From the NCBI RefSeq assembly GCF_000294655.1, contig NZ_CAHP01000034.1, positions 19,689 to 83,688 on the forward strand: a stretch of DNA of 64,000 nt. The letters are read 5' to 3'. Made by a program: the position numbers and the translations under genes. Under the pieces are notes generated by a model. It ran no database searches. It had not been told where the DNA came from and saw nothing but the letters and a program-made list of their open reading frames with translations. Shown here piece by piece: positions 9,163 to 18,105 of the stretch (its first letter is position 1; each line of letters opens with the position of its first letter). Source of the stretch: Magnetospirillum molischianum DSM 120 (GTDB lineage: Bacteria > Pseudomonadota > Alphaproteobacteria > Rhodospirillales > Magnetospirillaceae).

Positions 9163-10472
9163 CCGTTCCCCGCGCCTGCGGGGATGAACCGTGGTTTGGG
9201 GCGGTCGGCAATGGCGTTACAAACCGTTCCCCGCGCCTGCGGGGATGAACCGCACTGCTTGGAGCGTGCTTATGCTCTGCCGTGCCGTTCCCCGCGCCTG
9301 CGGGGATGAACCGTCCACGCCAGCGCGGGCCAGCGGGTCAAACGCCCGTTCCCCGCGCCTGCGGGGATGAACCGCGTCGCGATGCGTTGAGCATGGTCCG
9401 CGCTGTCCGTTCCCCGCGCCTGCGGGGATGAACCGGAGGGATCGTGATCATGAACCCGGAAGGCGGACCGTTCCCCGCGCCTGCGGGGATGAACCGTGCG
9501 GGGGCAACATCCATAGACCCATCGCCACCCGTTCCCCGCGCCTGCGGGGATGAACCGGCAGAAGGAGCTGGAACTTGATGCTAAAGGCTCCGTTCCCCGC
9601 GCCTGCGGGGATGAACCGCATCCAGGGTGCCATTCCACTTGCTGCCTGTCCCGTTCCCCGCGCCTGCGGGGATGAACCGGCTCAGTTGGACCTTTGGGAG
9701 AGCGCTGCTCGCCGTTCCCCGCGCCTGCGGGGATGAACCGTCGCTCGGGGTGTTGGTGCCGTTCAGGCGCGACCGTTCCCCGCGCCTGCGGGGATGAACC
9801 GCCTTTTTGACACGGGAGACGGCTATGGCACGTCCGTTCCCCGCGCCTGCGGGGATGAACCGGACACGCTCGACCGGCTCGACAGTCAGCGAGACCGTTC
9901 CCCGCGCCTGCGGGGATGAACCGGCCGGAGCTATCGCGCTGGAGCATGCCGACGCCCGTTCCCCGCGCCTGCGGGGATGAACCGTCACATCGCCAGCGCT
10001 TTCGATCCACACGCCCCCGTTCCCCGCGCCTGCGGGGATGAACCGCCGACGATGAACACGCCGCCGATGATCGAGGCCCGTTCCCCGCGCCTGCGGGGAT
10101 GAACCGGCCCACCGCGCCGAATATGGGTCTACGTCGCTCCGTTCCCCGCGCCTGCGGGGATGAACCGACCACGACTTCATTCGCATTACCACCATCGACC
10201 CGTTCCCCGCGCCTGCGGGGATGAACCGGGTGATGACTCCTGTCGGGTGGAGGTGGCCGGCCGTTCCCCGCGCCTGCGGGGATGAACCGACTTGCCGAGT
10301 ATGACGCAGCCGCGTCAAAAACCGTTCCCCGCGCCTACGGGGATGAACCGCGCGCTGACGCCATCGTCAAAGTGGCCGACCACCGTTCCCCGCGCCTGCG
10401 GGGATGAACCACGGGCATTAATTTCGTTCTCGCCACCGTCGGCCCGTTCCCCGCGCCTGCGGAGATAAACTG
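9163..10472 (+). CRISPR. Type I-E CRISPR array, 22 repeats and 21 spacers
   Basis: Repeats of 29 bp (CCGTTCCCCGCG-CCT-, then GCGGGGATGAACCG) recur with an exact 61 bp period from 9163, separated by 32 bp spacers. Each repeat holds the CCCCGC/GCGGGG hairpin expected for Cas6e. Repeats 1-19 are identical. Repeat 20 (10322) has G16A, repeat 21 (10383) has G29A and repeat 22 (10444) has G20A, G24A and C28T. Decay at this end and the leader at the cas2 end agree on orientation, with the newest spacers at the left. All 21 spacers are distinct; I could not search them against targets. Confidence 0.98.
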
Positions 10473-10479
10473 CGTTCAG

Positions 10480-12246
10480 TTAGCGGACATGGGCCTTCTC
10501 CATGCGGGGGGCTAACGGGATCGGCCGGGGCCGGGGGGGGGGTGGTTTCGCCTGATCGGGCGTGAGGGCGGTTTCGACGAAGGCCCCCATCGCGTGGGCG
10601 AGGTCGGGATCGATCGCGACGGTCTGGCGCTCAGAGAGCTGGCGGGCGACACGGTTGGCCAGGATCTGAAATCGGTCGCAGCGGACGACCCGGCCGCCGA
10701 CGGCACGCGCAGCGGCTTCGGCCTCGGGGCTGGCGGTTGGGGTTAAGATCTCGATCGCGGCCTGGGGGTGGCGGTCCTTCAGCGCCGTCGCGGTGTGGGG
10801 CAAATCGGCGTCGCGGCCAACCAGTAAAGCGGGCTGATCGGTGCCGGTGCGGGCCAGACTGGCGGCAATAGCGTCGGTCGAAAGTAGGATCGGCCCCGCA
10901 TGGGGTTCGGGGGCATCGAGCCGCCCGGCGGGATCGAGGACATGGCGCAGCCCGGGGCGGGTAGCATCGCCGATCGTGCAGCTTCGTCCGGACTCGTCGA
11001 TGGCGTGGATCGCCCAGACATGGCCGTCGTCATCGCGCAGCGGAAACAACGCCCGCCCCTTGGTGTCACCCTTGAGTCCGAGGGTGGCAAGATCGTCTTT
11101 TCCTATTCCGGTGATCGCCGGGTGCCGCCAGGGCGCGGCGGCGAGCCAGCCTTCCAGCGCCGGTCGGATCGAGCGCGGCACCTCCCGGCGTGGGGCGGGA
11201 TCGTCACCGATCAGCAGATGGAGGAATTCCCGGTGAGTGACGCTAATCGCCAGCGCCAGCGCGTCCTTATGGGCATCGGCCATCAGGTAATCGCGCCAAC
11301 TGCGGATATTGAACAGATGGCGGCGGAGAAAGCCCGACTGCTTCTCCTGCCGCCAGGTCCGCCACAGCTTTGATGTGGCGGGGTGACAGGTCATCGGCTT
11401 GGCGAGATAGGGTTTCCGGGGAGTCCGCGGCTGTGGCTTCTGTTCTAACCCAGGCGGCTCATATGGCCCGAGTCGCTGTTCGAGGTTTTTCAGCGAGCAG
11501 GAGCGATCGAGCGCGCTGGCCTTGATCGCTCCTGCCCCGTCGATGCGGCGGATCACCAGCCCGGCCCCGCGTTTGCGGATCTCGGCATCATACTCGGCCA
11601 GGCCCTGGTGTAGCTCCGCCCACGAGCTGGCTGTGCCGATTATCGCCAGGATCTCGACTTTGTGCTCGATCAGATGGCGCTCGAACGATTGCTGCCAGGT
11701 CCGCGCCTCGTAATCGCGGGCCTTGGCCGAAACCGGGTTGGGCTCCGCCCCGATCCCTCGATCGACCTTGAGGCCATATTTCTGTTCCATTGCCCGCGCC
11801 ACTTTGGACAGTGTGAAGAAATCGCGGTGTGGGGTGTGGCAACGGTGGGTCGTGGGGTGGATCTTGTTGTAGGCAACGTGGAGGTGGAAATTGTCGGTGT
11901 TGATGTGGGTGCCCGCGACCCGCTGATGCTCGGCAAAGCCCAGCGCCTCGGCAAACGCCCGCTCGATATCCTGAAGGTCGGCGAGCGACAGCTTTTCCTG
12001 TTCACCGGCATTGAACGACACCACCAGATGATAGGTGCGGTCGGTCAGCTTGCTGTTGAAGGCGCGGGTCGCCTCGATCTCGATCAAGGCGGTGTCGAGA
12101 TCGGCCAGATCGGTCCCGGCATCGCAGCCGACGATCCAGAAGCGGTCGAGCTTTTCGCCCTTTTCCCGCGCCGCCGCGACGTAACGGCCAAGATGGCTGT
12201 AATCGTCGCGGGTCTCCGGTTTCTTGGCGATCTTCTTCGCGATCAT
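10480..12246 (-). CDS. traI: MOBP relaxase, RP4 TraI-like
   Basis: TraI nicks DNA at oriT and pilots the strand in conjugation. The 588-residue protein closely resembles the RP4 TraI N-terminus: MIAK start, candidate catalytic Tyr22, YHLVVSFNAGE, LGFAEHQRV and the metal-binding motif HINTDNFHLHVAYNKIHP (His at about 114, 121, 123). A DUF-type segment with HEFL-like helices and a C-terminal Toprim-like region (about residues 375-540: GRALFPLRDDDG, LLVGRDADLP, ARAVGGRVVRCD) follow. The stop lies only 7 bp past the last CRISPR repeat. Its ATG overlaps the stop of the upstream traJ-like gene, so the two are coupled. Confidence 0.9.
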   Translation of the reverse strand: MIAKKIAKKPETRDDYSHLGRYVAAAREKGEKLDRFWIVGCDAGTDLADLDTALIEIEATRAFNSKLTDRTYHLVVSFNAGEQEKLSLADLQDIERAFAEALGFAEHQRVAGTHINTDNFHLHVAYNKIHPTTHRCHTPHRDFFTLSKVARAMEQKYGLKVDRGIGAEPNPVSAKARDYEARTWQQSFERHLIEHKVEILAIIGTASSWAELHQGLAEYDAEIRKRGAGLVIRRIDGAGAIKASALDRSCSLKNLEQRLGPYEPPGLEQKPQPRTPRKPYLAKPMTCHPATSKLWRTWRQEKQSGFLRRHLFNIRSWRDYLMADAHKDALALAISVTHREFLHLLIGDDPAPRREVPRSIRPALEGWLAAAPWRHPAITGIGKDDLATLGLKGDTKGRALFPLRDDDGHVWAIHAIDESGRSCTIGDATRPGLRHVLDPAGRLDAPEPHAGPILLSTDAIAASLARTGTDQPALLVGRDADLPHTATALKDRHPQAAIEILTPTASPEAEAAARAVGGRVVRCDRFQILANRVARQLSERQTVAIDPDLAHAMGAFVETALTPDQAKPPPPRPRPIPLAPRMEKAHVR

Positions 12247-12620
12247 TCCGGCTGCTTGGCGCGAGGGTGGTGCTGATAATGGATCGCGTGGACCGTGGCC
12301 TTCAGCGCCGCCTGAACCGTCGCGATCTCGACCAGCAGTCCCTCGATCCGGGCCAGATGGGCGGGCGACAGATCATCCGCACCGACGTCGAGCGCCAGCT
12401 TCAGCAGATTGCCGAGCCGGGCCTGATCGGCGTTGATCTTCAGCAGGTCACGGATCGCCTGGGCAGCGACGAAATCGGTCGGATCGGGCAAGCGGGTGCC
12501 CAGCGCCAGACGGCGCAGCAGTTCGGACACCGATAGCTTCAACTGGTCGGCCAGAGCATCGACCTGGGCCCGCTCATCGGCGGTGAAGGAGACTTTGACC
12601 CGGTTGCGTTCGGTACTCAT
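12243..12620 (-). CDS. traJ: TraJ/MobC-like relaxosome accessory protein
   Basis: This 125-residue protein has a ribbon-helix-helix-like N-terminus (RVKVSFTADERAQVDALADQ, SVSELLRRLALG) and a central IRDLLKINADQARLGNLLKLAL that resembles the RARIN/LGGLLKL stretch of RP4 TraJ. Such proteins bind oriT and recruit the relaxase. Codon 1 is ATG at 12620, with AAAGGAC a few bases upstream; a longer open frame to 12704 runs through a hairpin repeat and is unlikely to be translated. The 3' end overlaps the relaxase start by 4 bp. Confidence 0.8.
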   Translation of the reverse strand: MSTERNRVKVSFTADERAQVDALADQLKLSVSELLRRLALGTRLPDPTDFVAAQAIRDLLKINADQARLGNLLKLALDVGADDLSPAHLARIEGLLVEIATVQAALKATVHAIHYQHHPRAKQPE

Positions 12621-12651
12621 CGTGTAGTCCTTTATTCTTTTCAGGAATTGC

Positions 12652-12855
12652 GGGGCTGCGCGCCCCGGACCCTCGCCAGGAGCCAGCGGCTCCTGGACCA
12701 GCATTGGTTGGACCGGGCGGCGTTTCGGTGGGGAGATCGGATGGCGCGGGCAAAGCCCGCGCGAAAATGCCCCCCCCGAATCACCATTTGCCCCAGACTC
12801 TGATTAACGCTGGTCCAGGGGGCGGGGCCCCCTGGCGGGTGTGGGCAGCGCCCAC
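12652..12855. repeat. Double-hairpin palindromic element, copy A
   Basis: The left half has GGGGC/GCCCC (12652-12666) and CCAGGAGCC-AGC-GGCTCCTGG (12676-12696). The right half, inverted relative to the left, is 12812-12855 with hairpins CCAGGGGGC/GCCCCCTGG and GTGGGC/GCCCAC. The right half matches copy B (17087-17130) at 41 of 44 positions. The whole has the layout of a BIME-like pair of REP units. The 115 bp between the halves contain a GCGCGGGC/GCCCGCGC hairpin and no gene I can support. Confidence 0.8.
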
Positions 12856-12879
12856 AGGGTTGATCAACCCACCGACCGT

Positions 12880-15006
12880 TTACGCGATGCTGCGGGACGG
12901 CTCCCTCAGACGGGCGAGAGCGCTATCGATCGCTTGACGCACCGCTCCGGGGCCGCGTGACTGGGCCAGATCGTTGAAGTCGGTGAGGCCTTTAAGCTTT
13001 TCCTCCGCCGTGAAGCGGGGCGAGACGACGAAGCCGCCGACCGCCTGGGCGGCTTCGGTGGCCTTCTCCAGCCCGACATTGCCATGCCGGTTGGCGTGGT
13101 CGTCATCGGCGGCAATGACGATGGTGCGGTCGGGATAGCGGGCGCGGACGGTTGCGGCGACCGGGGCAAGGTTACCGGAATCGAAGGCGGCGATCACCGG
13201 CTGCCCGGTCGCCTCGAAGATCGAGGCGGCGGTGGCATAGCCTTCGGCGATCAGCACCGGGCCGGGATTAGCGAACAGGGTGTCGAGCGTGCCGGTGCCG
13301 GTCGGCTCGATCACATGGAAGGTGCCTGCCTTGTGGCTCTGTTTGAGGAAGCGCTTGCCGTCGGCACCGACGACCTGAAGCGTCCACAATTTGCCCTCAC
13401 CGTCGCGGGCGGGGATCATCAGCTTGCCCTCGCCATCGACGCGGACGCCGTGGCCCTGGACCCCCTTGGCTGCGAGATAAGGCGAGCGTTCGGGTGTGGC
13501 TGCGCCCGCCAAATTCTCCCACACCCCGTAGGCGACGCGGGCGGCCTTCTCCGCCGCCGCGAGGCGGAGGCTCTCGCGTTCGGCCCGGATCGCGGCCGCT
13601 TCGGCCTGGACCTGAGCGCGGGCCTCGTCGGTTAGGGCCTGTCCGGTTGCGACCCATTTGACGGTGCCGCCCGCTTTGTAATTGGTGATCTGGCCCGAGG
13701 GGCGACCGTCGAGGAAGCCGCGATAGGAACCGCTGATCTGGCCCTTGCGGTCGCCCTGGACCGGAACGCGGTGCCAGGTGCCGTCCATTACCGGGGCCGA
13801 TTTCAGCATCAGTCCGTGCGATTTACAGGCTTCGGCGAATTCCTCGACCGGAGACAGGCTGGCGGCGGGAGCAGCCGGTTTGCCCGACCAGCGGGCGAAG
13901 GCAGCTAGGTCGATCCCGTCCGGGACGTACCATGATTTGGCCTTGCGGTCCCATTTGGCTCCGGCGGCTTTGGCCTGATCCTTCTCCGCATACGGAACAG
14001 CAAGATAAGTGCGCGTCTCTGCTTGTCGTTCGGTCACGGTATCGGGGCGCGAGTCCGGCGTCGAGGCCATGCCCTGCTCCTTTGCTGCGGCGTGGGCCTG
14101 AGCGGCGCGTTCGAGCTCGGGACGGCGCTCCGGCTCCATGACCCAGGTCTTGATCGTTTCGGCGTCCCGGGCGGCGCGGAAGATCTCGTTCTTGTCGTCC
14201 CGTAGCGCCTTCAGCCAGGATTCGACATAAGCGGCGTGGTTGGCAGGATCGTGAGAGATGCCGAGATCTCGGGCCAGCATGGTGCTGGCGATTTCGGCCC
14301 TCAGTTCCTCGCGGGCATAGAGTTCAGAGCCGAACGGGCCGAAATTGCGGACAAGCCGGGAGGGATGGCCGGTGGCGTGGCCGAGCTCGTGCAGCAAGGT
14401 GGCGTAATAGGCTTCCTGGCCGACGAACGCGCCCCTGGGCGGCAGATGGATTTCATCGCGGCCGGGGGTGTAGAAGGCGCGGTTGGCCTGATCGTGATGG
14501 ACCGGGATTCCTGCGCCGTCGATCAGGCTTTCAGCCTGAGCCACCGGGTCGAACGACGGTGCCGGTGAGCCCCAGGGGGCCAGCCCGTCGATCTGGTCGG
14601 CGTTGAACACCTTGGCGAGGAAAACGCGGGGCCGGTCGAGCTTTGTCTCGACCATTTTGGGCTTGCCGTCCTCGCCCAGCACCGGCTTGCCATCGGTATC
14701 GATCAGCGCCTCGCGGGTGCTCCATTGCCAATATTCGACGGTAGTCGATCGCTCGCCCTTCCTCACCTGGGCCCCGATTTCGAGGGCTTGGCGATAGGTC
14801 ATCCAGCGCGGATCGGCCCGACCCATCATCGACAGCCACAGATCGTTGATGCCGCGATAGGGCTTGTTGCTGACCGGGTTGAACGGGGCCGCGCCGATCT
14901 CTCCGGCCTTCCAGGGCTTTTGCCAGGGCGCGGTGCCGTCCTCGATGCGGCGGATGATTTCGCCCGCGATTTCGTCGCGATAGCTGATCTTCGGTTCGGC
15001 CATCAT
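12880..15006 (-). CDS. ArdC-like antirestriction protein fused to a Toprim (primase-type) domain
   Basis: The 708-residue product starts with an ArdC/DUF1738 domain (ISYRDEIAGEIIRRIEDGTAPWQKPW, NPVSNKPYRGIN) followed by a zincin-like metallopeptidase with HELGHATGH (about residues 206-213). A DUF5710-type block (YLAVPYAEKDQAKAAGAKWDRKAKSWYVP, about 328-357) and a C-terminal Toprim domain (VLIAEGYATAASIFEATG, IVIAADDDHA, about 575-640) complete it. Such proteins enter the recipient with conjugated DNA and may protect it or act as a TraC/LtrC-like primase. Two adjacent ATGs exist; GAGGAGG lies upstream. It overlaps the next upstream gene by 4 bp. Confidence 0.85.
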   Translation of the reverse strand: MMAEPKISYRDEIAGEIIRRIEDGTAPWQKPWKAGEIGAAPFNPVSNKPYRGINDLWLSMMGRADPRWMTYRQALEIGAQVRKGERSTTVEYWQWSTREALIDTDGKPVLGEDGKPKMVETKLDRPRVFLAKVFNADQIDGLAPWGSPAPSFDPVAQAESLIDGAGIPVHHDQANRAFYTPGRDEIHLPPRGAFVGQEAYYATLLHELGHATGHPSRLVRNFGPFGSELYAREELRAEIASTMLARDLGISHDPANHAAYVESWLKALRDDKNEIFRAARDAETIKTWVMEPERRPELERAAQAHAAAKEQGMASTPDSRPDTVTERQAETRTYLAVPYAEKDQAKAAGAKWDRKAKSWYVPDGIDLAAFARWSGKPAAPAASLSPVEEFAEACKSHGLMLKSAPVMDGTWHRVPVQGDRKGQISGSYRGFLDGRPSGQITNYKAGGTVKWVATGQALTDEARAQVQAEAAAIRAERESLRLAAAEKAARVAYGVWENLAGAATPERSPYLAAKGVQGHGVRVDGEGKLMIPARDGEGKLWTLQVVGADGKRFLKQSHKAGTFHVIEPTGTGTLDTLFANPGPVLIAEGYATAASIFEATGQPVIAAFDSGNLAPVAATVRARYPDRTIVIAADDDHANRHGNVGLEKATEAAQAVGGFVVSPRFTAEEKLKGLTDFNDLAQSRGPGAVRQAIDSALARLREPSRSIA

Positions 15007-15170
15007 TCCGCCTCCTCGTCAAAACGGCTGTCGAGCGCGGCCTCAAGATCGAGGGCCTCGTCCTCGAACGCGGCCATCGCGTCGGCATCGTCGGGATCGA
15101 CCGTCACCACCAGGCCGGTGGTGATCTGAACCGCGATCTGGTCGAGCGGGATTTGGGGATCAGGGGACAT
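15003..15170 (-). CDS. Small acidic conserved-type hypothetical protein
   Basis: Fifty-five codons with ATG at 15170, preceded by AAAGGAG at a good distance, ending in an overlap with the ArdC-Toprim start. The product (MSPDPQIPLDQIAVQITTGL, then an acidic C-terminus ending DSRFDEEAE) is strongly acidic and has no domain I recognise. Its position between virD4 and the ArdC gene, its ribosome site and its coupling support a real gene. A small acidic partner of a neighbouring DNA-binding or coupling protein is possible but is only inference. Confidence 0.65.
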   Translation of the reverse strand: MSPDPQIPLDQIAVQITTGLVVTVDPDDADAMAAFEDEALDLEAALDSRFDEEAE

Positions 15171-15183
15171 CGGGAGACTCCTT

Positions 15184-17004
15184 TCAGATGGACGAGGATC
15201 GGGCGGCGGCGCGGATGCGATCCGCGAAGCCAGAGGGATCGGTGACGGGCACCGAGGGATCGGAATCAGGTTCGCTGTTCCCGTCGTTGCGATCGGTACC
15301 GACCGGGGCGAGCTGCGAGCGTTCCAGCAGGGTGCGGTTGAGGAAATAGAGCGGCTGACGGCCGAGGATCGGCGGATAGCCCGCCGCAAACACCAGCATC
15401 TCGCCGGGGCGGACGATCCGGGCGGGATCGCGCCGCGATTTGACCGCCGCTTTGAGCCGCATGCATTCGTCGGGCGTCAGCAGCGGCCGGGCCACTTCGG
15501 CGACGCTGTCGGTGACGGTGCCCGACAGCGCCAGCGGTTGGCGCGAGCGGGTGCTGCGGGTCTGAACGATCGTGGTTTTGCCGCACAGATCGGACAGCAC
15601 CTTGGCGGTGGCGACCTCGTTCGGCGCATAGGCGACCCGGATATGACAATTGCCGACGATCGAATTCTCGCGGCCATAGGCCCCTTGCAACTGAGTCAGA
15701 TCCTGGATGATCAGGAAGGCCTTCAGCCCGTATCCGGCCATGAAGGCCAGGGCGCGTTCGAAAATCTCCAGCTTGCCGACGCTGGTGAACTCGTCGAGCA
15801 TCAGCAGCAGGCGGTGGCGGTATTTGGGGGCGTCGCCGCTCTGCATCAGGCGGCGCAGCACCAGGTTCAGGATCACGCGGAGCAGCGGACGGAGCCGGTC
15901 GATGTCGGACGGCGGCACCACCAGATACAGGCTGGCCGGGCTCTCGCCGTTCATCAGATCGGAAAGGCGGAAATCCGACGCGGCGATGTTTTGCGCTACG
16001 ATCGGATCGCGGTAGAGCGACAGATCGACCTTCGACGAGGACTGAACGCCGGAGCGTTCTTGCGCGGCGCGGTCCTGCATTTCCTGCCCGGCCGAGCGGA
16101 TCAGCCGGGTGGTCGCCTCCGCTCCGGTCTCGAAGCGGATCATGTCGGCCAGCAGATGGTCGAGGCCACCTTCGCCCGAGGCGGTCAGGATAGTATCGAC
16201 ATCGGTCAGGGTGGCGACCCGGCCCTGGTCCGCACGCACCTTATATAAGGTGTAGAGGATCGCGGCGGTCAGCCAGGAGAAGCCGGACTTGGCCCAGAAA
16301 TCGGCCAGCCCCTTGCCGTCGGGATCGATGATCATCGCCGCGATGTTCTGGGCATCGGCGATGGCGTGGTTGCTGTCGAGGCGGATTTCGGCCAGCGGGT
16401 TGAAGCGCAGCCCGCCGGACTCCGCCGTCGGATCGAACTTCAGGATGCGCTGGCCCTGCGCCGCGCGCCAGCCCGAGGTCAGCCGCCAGTTCTCGCCCTT
16501 GATGTCGAGCACCAGCACCGAGCCCGGCCAGGACAGCAGGGTCGGCAACACCAGCCCGACGCCCTTACCCGAGCGGGTCGGCGCAAATGCCAGCACATGC
16601 TCCGGCCCGTCATGGCGCAGCGTCCTGATTTTGCCCATCAGGCCGGGCCAGCCCCCGACGACAACGCCGGTCTTGCCCATCAGACCGGCTTTTCTGACAT
16701 CGGCCTTGGTCGCCCAGCGGGCCGAGCCGTGCAAGGTGGTGTCGTCGTGGCCGCCATGGGTGGTCCGCCCGCCGATCCGCGACGCCAGCGCCTGAAGCAA
16801 CACGATCAGAACGATCAGCGCCGCCGCGACGCCGAACAGGCTGGCCGTCAGAAACAGCGGAAGCTGGTGGTAGGCGCGCAGGTAATCCTGCACCCAGACC
16901 CACGACGCGGCTTCGAGCGGATAGAAGCCGAATCCCACTTGCCACACCAAGCCGGTGATGAACACGACCAGAAGGATCGCAACGGGGAGCAGAAGCAGCC
17001 TCAT
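15184..17004 (-). CDS. virD4: Type IV coupling protein VirD4/TraG
   Basis: The coupling protein links the relaxosome to the secretion channel as a hexameric inner-membrane ATPase. The 606-residue protein has two N-terminal membrane segments (about residues 3-22 and 48-70), a Walker A APTRSGKGVG (about 141-150), LVLDIKGENWRLT after it, and a Walker B LLMLDEFTSVGKL. The late motif QDLTQLQGAYG is typical of the family. Length is normal. GGAGG lies about 9 bp before ATG 17004. It is separated from virB11 by repeat element B. Confidence 0.93.
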   Translation of the reverse strand: MRLLLLPVAILLVVFITGLVWQVGFGFYPLEAASWVWVQDYLRAYHQLPLFLTASLFGVAAALIVLIVLLQALASRIGGRTTHGGHDDTTLHGSARWATKADVRKAGLMGKTGVVVGGWPGLMGKIRTLRHDGPEHVLAFAPTRSGKGVGLVLPTLLSWPGSVLVLDIKGENWRLTSGWRAAQGQRILKFDPTAESGGLRFNPLAEIRLDSNHAIADAQNIAAMIIDPDGKGLADFWAKSGFSWLTAAILYTLYKVRADQGRVATLTDVDTILTASGEGGLDHLLADMIRFETGAEATTRLIRSAGQEMQDRAAQERSGVQSSSKVDLSLYRDPIVAQNIAASDFRLSDLMNGESPASLYLVVPPSDIDRLRPLLRVILNLVLRRLMQSGDAPKYRHRLLLMLDEFTSVGKLEIFERALAFMAGYGLKAFLIIQDLTQLQGAYGRENSIVGNCHIRVAYAPNEVATAKVLSDLCGKTTIVQTRSTRSRQPLALSGTVTDSVAEVARPLLTPDECMRLKAAVKSRRDPARIVRPGEMLVFAAGYPPILGRQPLYFLNRTLLERSQLAPVGTDRNDGNSEPDSDPSVPVTDPSGFADRIRAAARSSSI

Positions 17005-17027
17005 CGCCCGGCCCTCCGGAGAGGGTT

Positions 17028-17130
17028 ATGGGCTCTGCCCATTCCAGCCAGGGGCACGGCCCCTGGACCCCGATCCAATTGATGCCGGTCCAGGGGGCGC
17101 GGCCCCCTGGTGGGTGTGGGCAACGCCCAC
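17028..17130. repeat. Double-hairpin palindromic element, copy B
   Basis: Left half: ATGGGC-TCT-GCCCAT (17028-17042) and CCAGGGGC-ACG-GCCCCTGG (17048-17066). Right half, inverted: 17087-17130, 41 of 44 identical to the right half of copy A. It fills the gap between virB11 and virD4, where it could attenuate transcription or stabilise mRNA ends. Confidence 0.82.
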
Positions 17131-17146
17131 ATCTTGCCGGTCGCGC

Positions 17147-18100
17147 TCATGCTGCGGTCCTTTCGGAGAGGGTGCCGTCCTTCATCACCCAGCGCCCGGC
17201 GCGGGGTTCATAGATGTCGGTGATGCGGCGATAGCCGTCGCGGTCGCGCTTGATCTGGACGATCACATCGACCAGTTCGGCGAGGAATTCCGAGATGCGG
17301 GGCATCGACTGCCCGGCCCAGGCGATGTTCTGCTCGAACTTGCGGTTCAGCACCTGATGGGGGCTTTCGGCGTGGATCGAGCACATGAATCCGGTGATGC
17401 CGGAATTCAGTGCGCCGAGCGCCGCGAAGGCATTCTGGGTGCTGATCTCGCCGAAAATGACGTGATCGGGGGTGGCGCGCATCTGGTGGTCATAGAGCTG
17501 CCGCCAGTCGATCATCCCGGCCGATCCCCCGGCCTCGCGGGCGGCGAGCAACCCGACCCCGTCCCAGAAGCGGTCGATTGCGAGTTCGGGAGCGTCTTCG
17601 GCGACGACGACGCGGCGATGATCGGGCAGGAAGCCGAGCAGCTTGTTGAGCAGCGTCGTCTTGCCGGTGTTGGTGGCCCCCGAGACGATGATGTTGGCTT
17701 CGGCCAGCATCGCGGCCTCAAGATAGGCGACGACGGCGGGGCTGGCCCCGATCTGCTCCCAACTGGGGGTGAAGGGATGTTTGCAGCGGATCGCCAGCGA
17801 CACCCCGGTCTGGACCGACGCGCCGAGCAGGGCCTCGAAGCGGTGGCGGGCTTCGGGGATGATGCAGGACAGTTTGGGCGCGGTCTCGGGATCGAAGCGC
17901 AGCTCGGCATGATTGGCGAGCGAGCGACAGATATCCTCGATCCGGGCCAGGGTAAGGTCTGGCGCGGGCAAGATTGACTTGCCCACGCCGCGCCGGTCGA
18001 GGATCACCTGGGCGGGCCGGGTGATCCTCATCTCGATGGTGGCCGGGTCGTCGTAGAACGAGGCCAGCGGCCGCAGGATGGTCGAAATCGCCGAGATCAT
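17147..18100 (-). CDS. virB11: T4SS ATPase VirB11
   Basis: VirB11 is the hexameric cytoplasmic traffic ATPase of the secretion channel. The 317-residue product has Walker A GATNTGKTTLLNK, the Asp box VVVAEDAPEL, and the His box CSIHAESPHQVL, all in the normal order. I chose ATG 18100 (MISAISTILRP) because the family N-terminus begins there; the open frame extends to 18241 but overlaps the upstream gene. The start lies 5 bp past the stop of the large repeat protein, so the two are probably co-transcribed. Confidence 0.92.
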   Translation of the reverse strand: MISAISTILRPLASFYDDPATIEMRITRPAQVILDRRGVGKSILPAPDLTLARIEDICRSLANHAELRFDPETAPKLSCIIPEARHRFEALLGASVQTGVSLAIRCKHPFTPSWEQIGASPAVVAYLEAAMLAEANIIVSGATNTGKTTLLNKLLGFLPDHRRVVVAEDAPELAIDRFWDGVGLLAAREAGGSAGMIDWRQLYDHQMRATPDHVIFGEISTQNAFAALGALNSGITGFMCSIHAESPHQVLNRKFEQNIAWAGQSMPRISEFLAELVDVIVQIKRDRDGYRRITDIYEPRAGRWVMKDGTLSERTAA

Positions 18101-18105
18101 GGCGA

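Noticed and set aside
9270..10318. Long - strand reading frames (up to 300 codons) with HPRRRGER, SSPQARGT and RFIPAGAGN repeats
   Set aside because: They are translations of the CRISPR repeats in alternate frames (61 bp period shifts the frame at each unit) and are not genes.
12704..12937. 77-codon + strand frame between traJ and ArdC
   Set aside because: It runs through the double-hairpin repeat element and its product is dictated by the repeat sequence.
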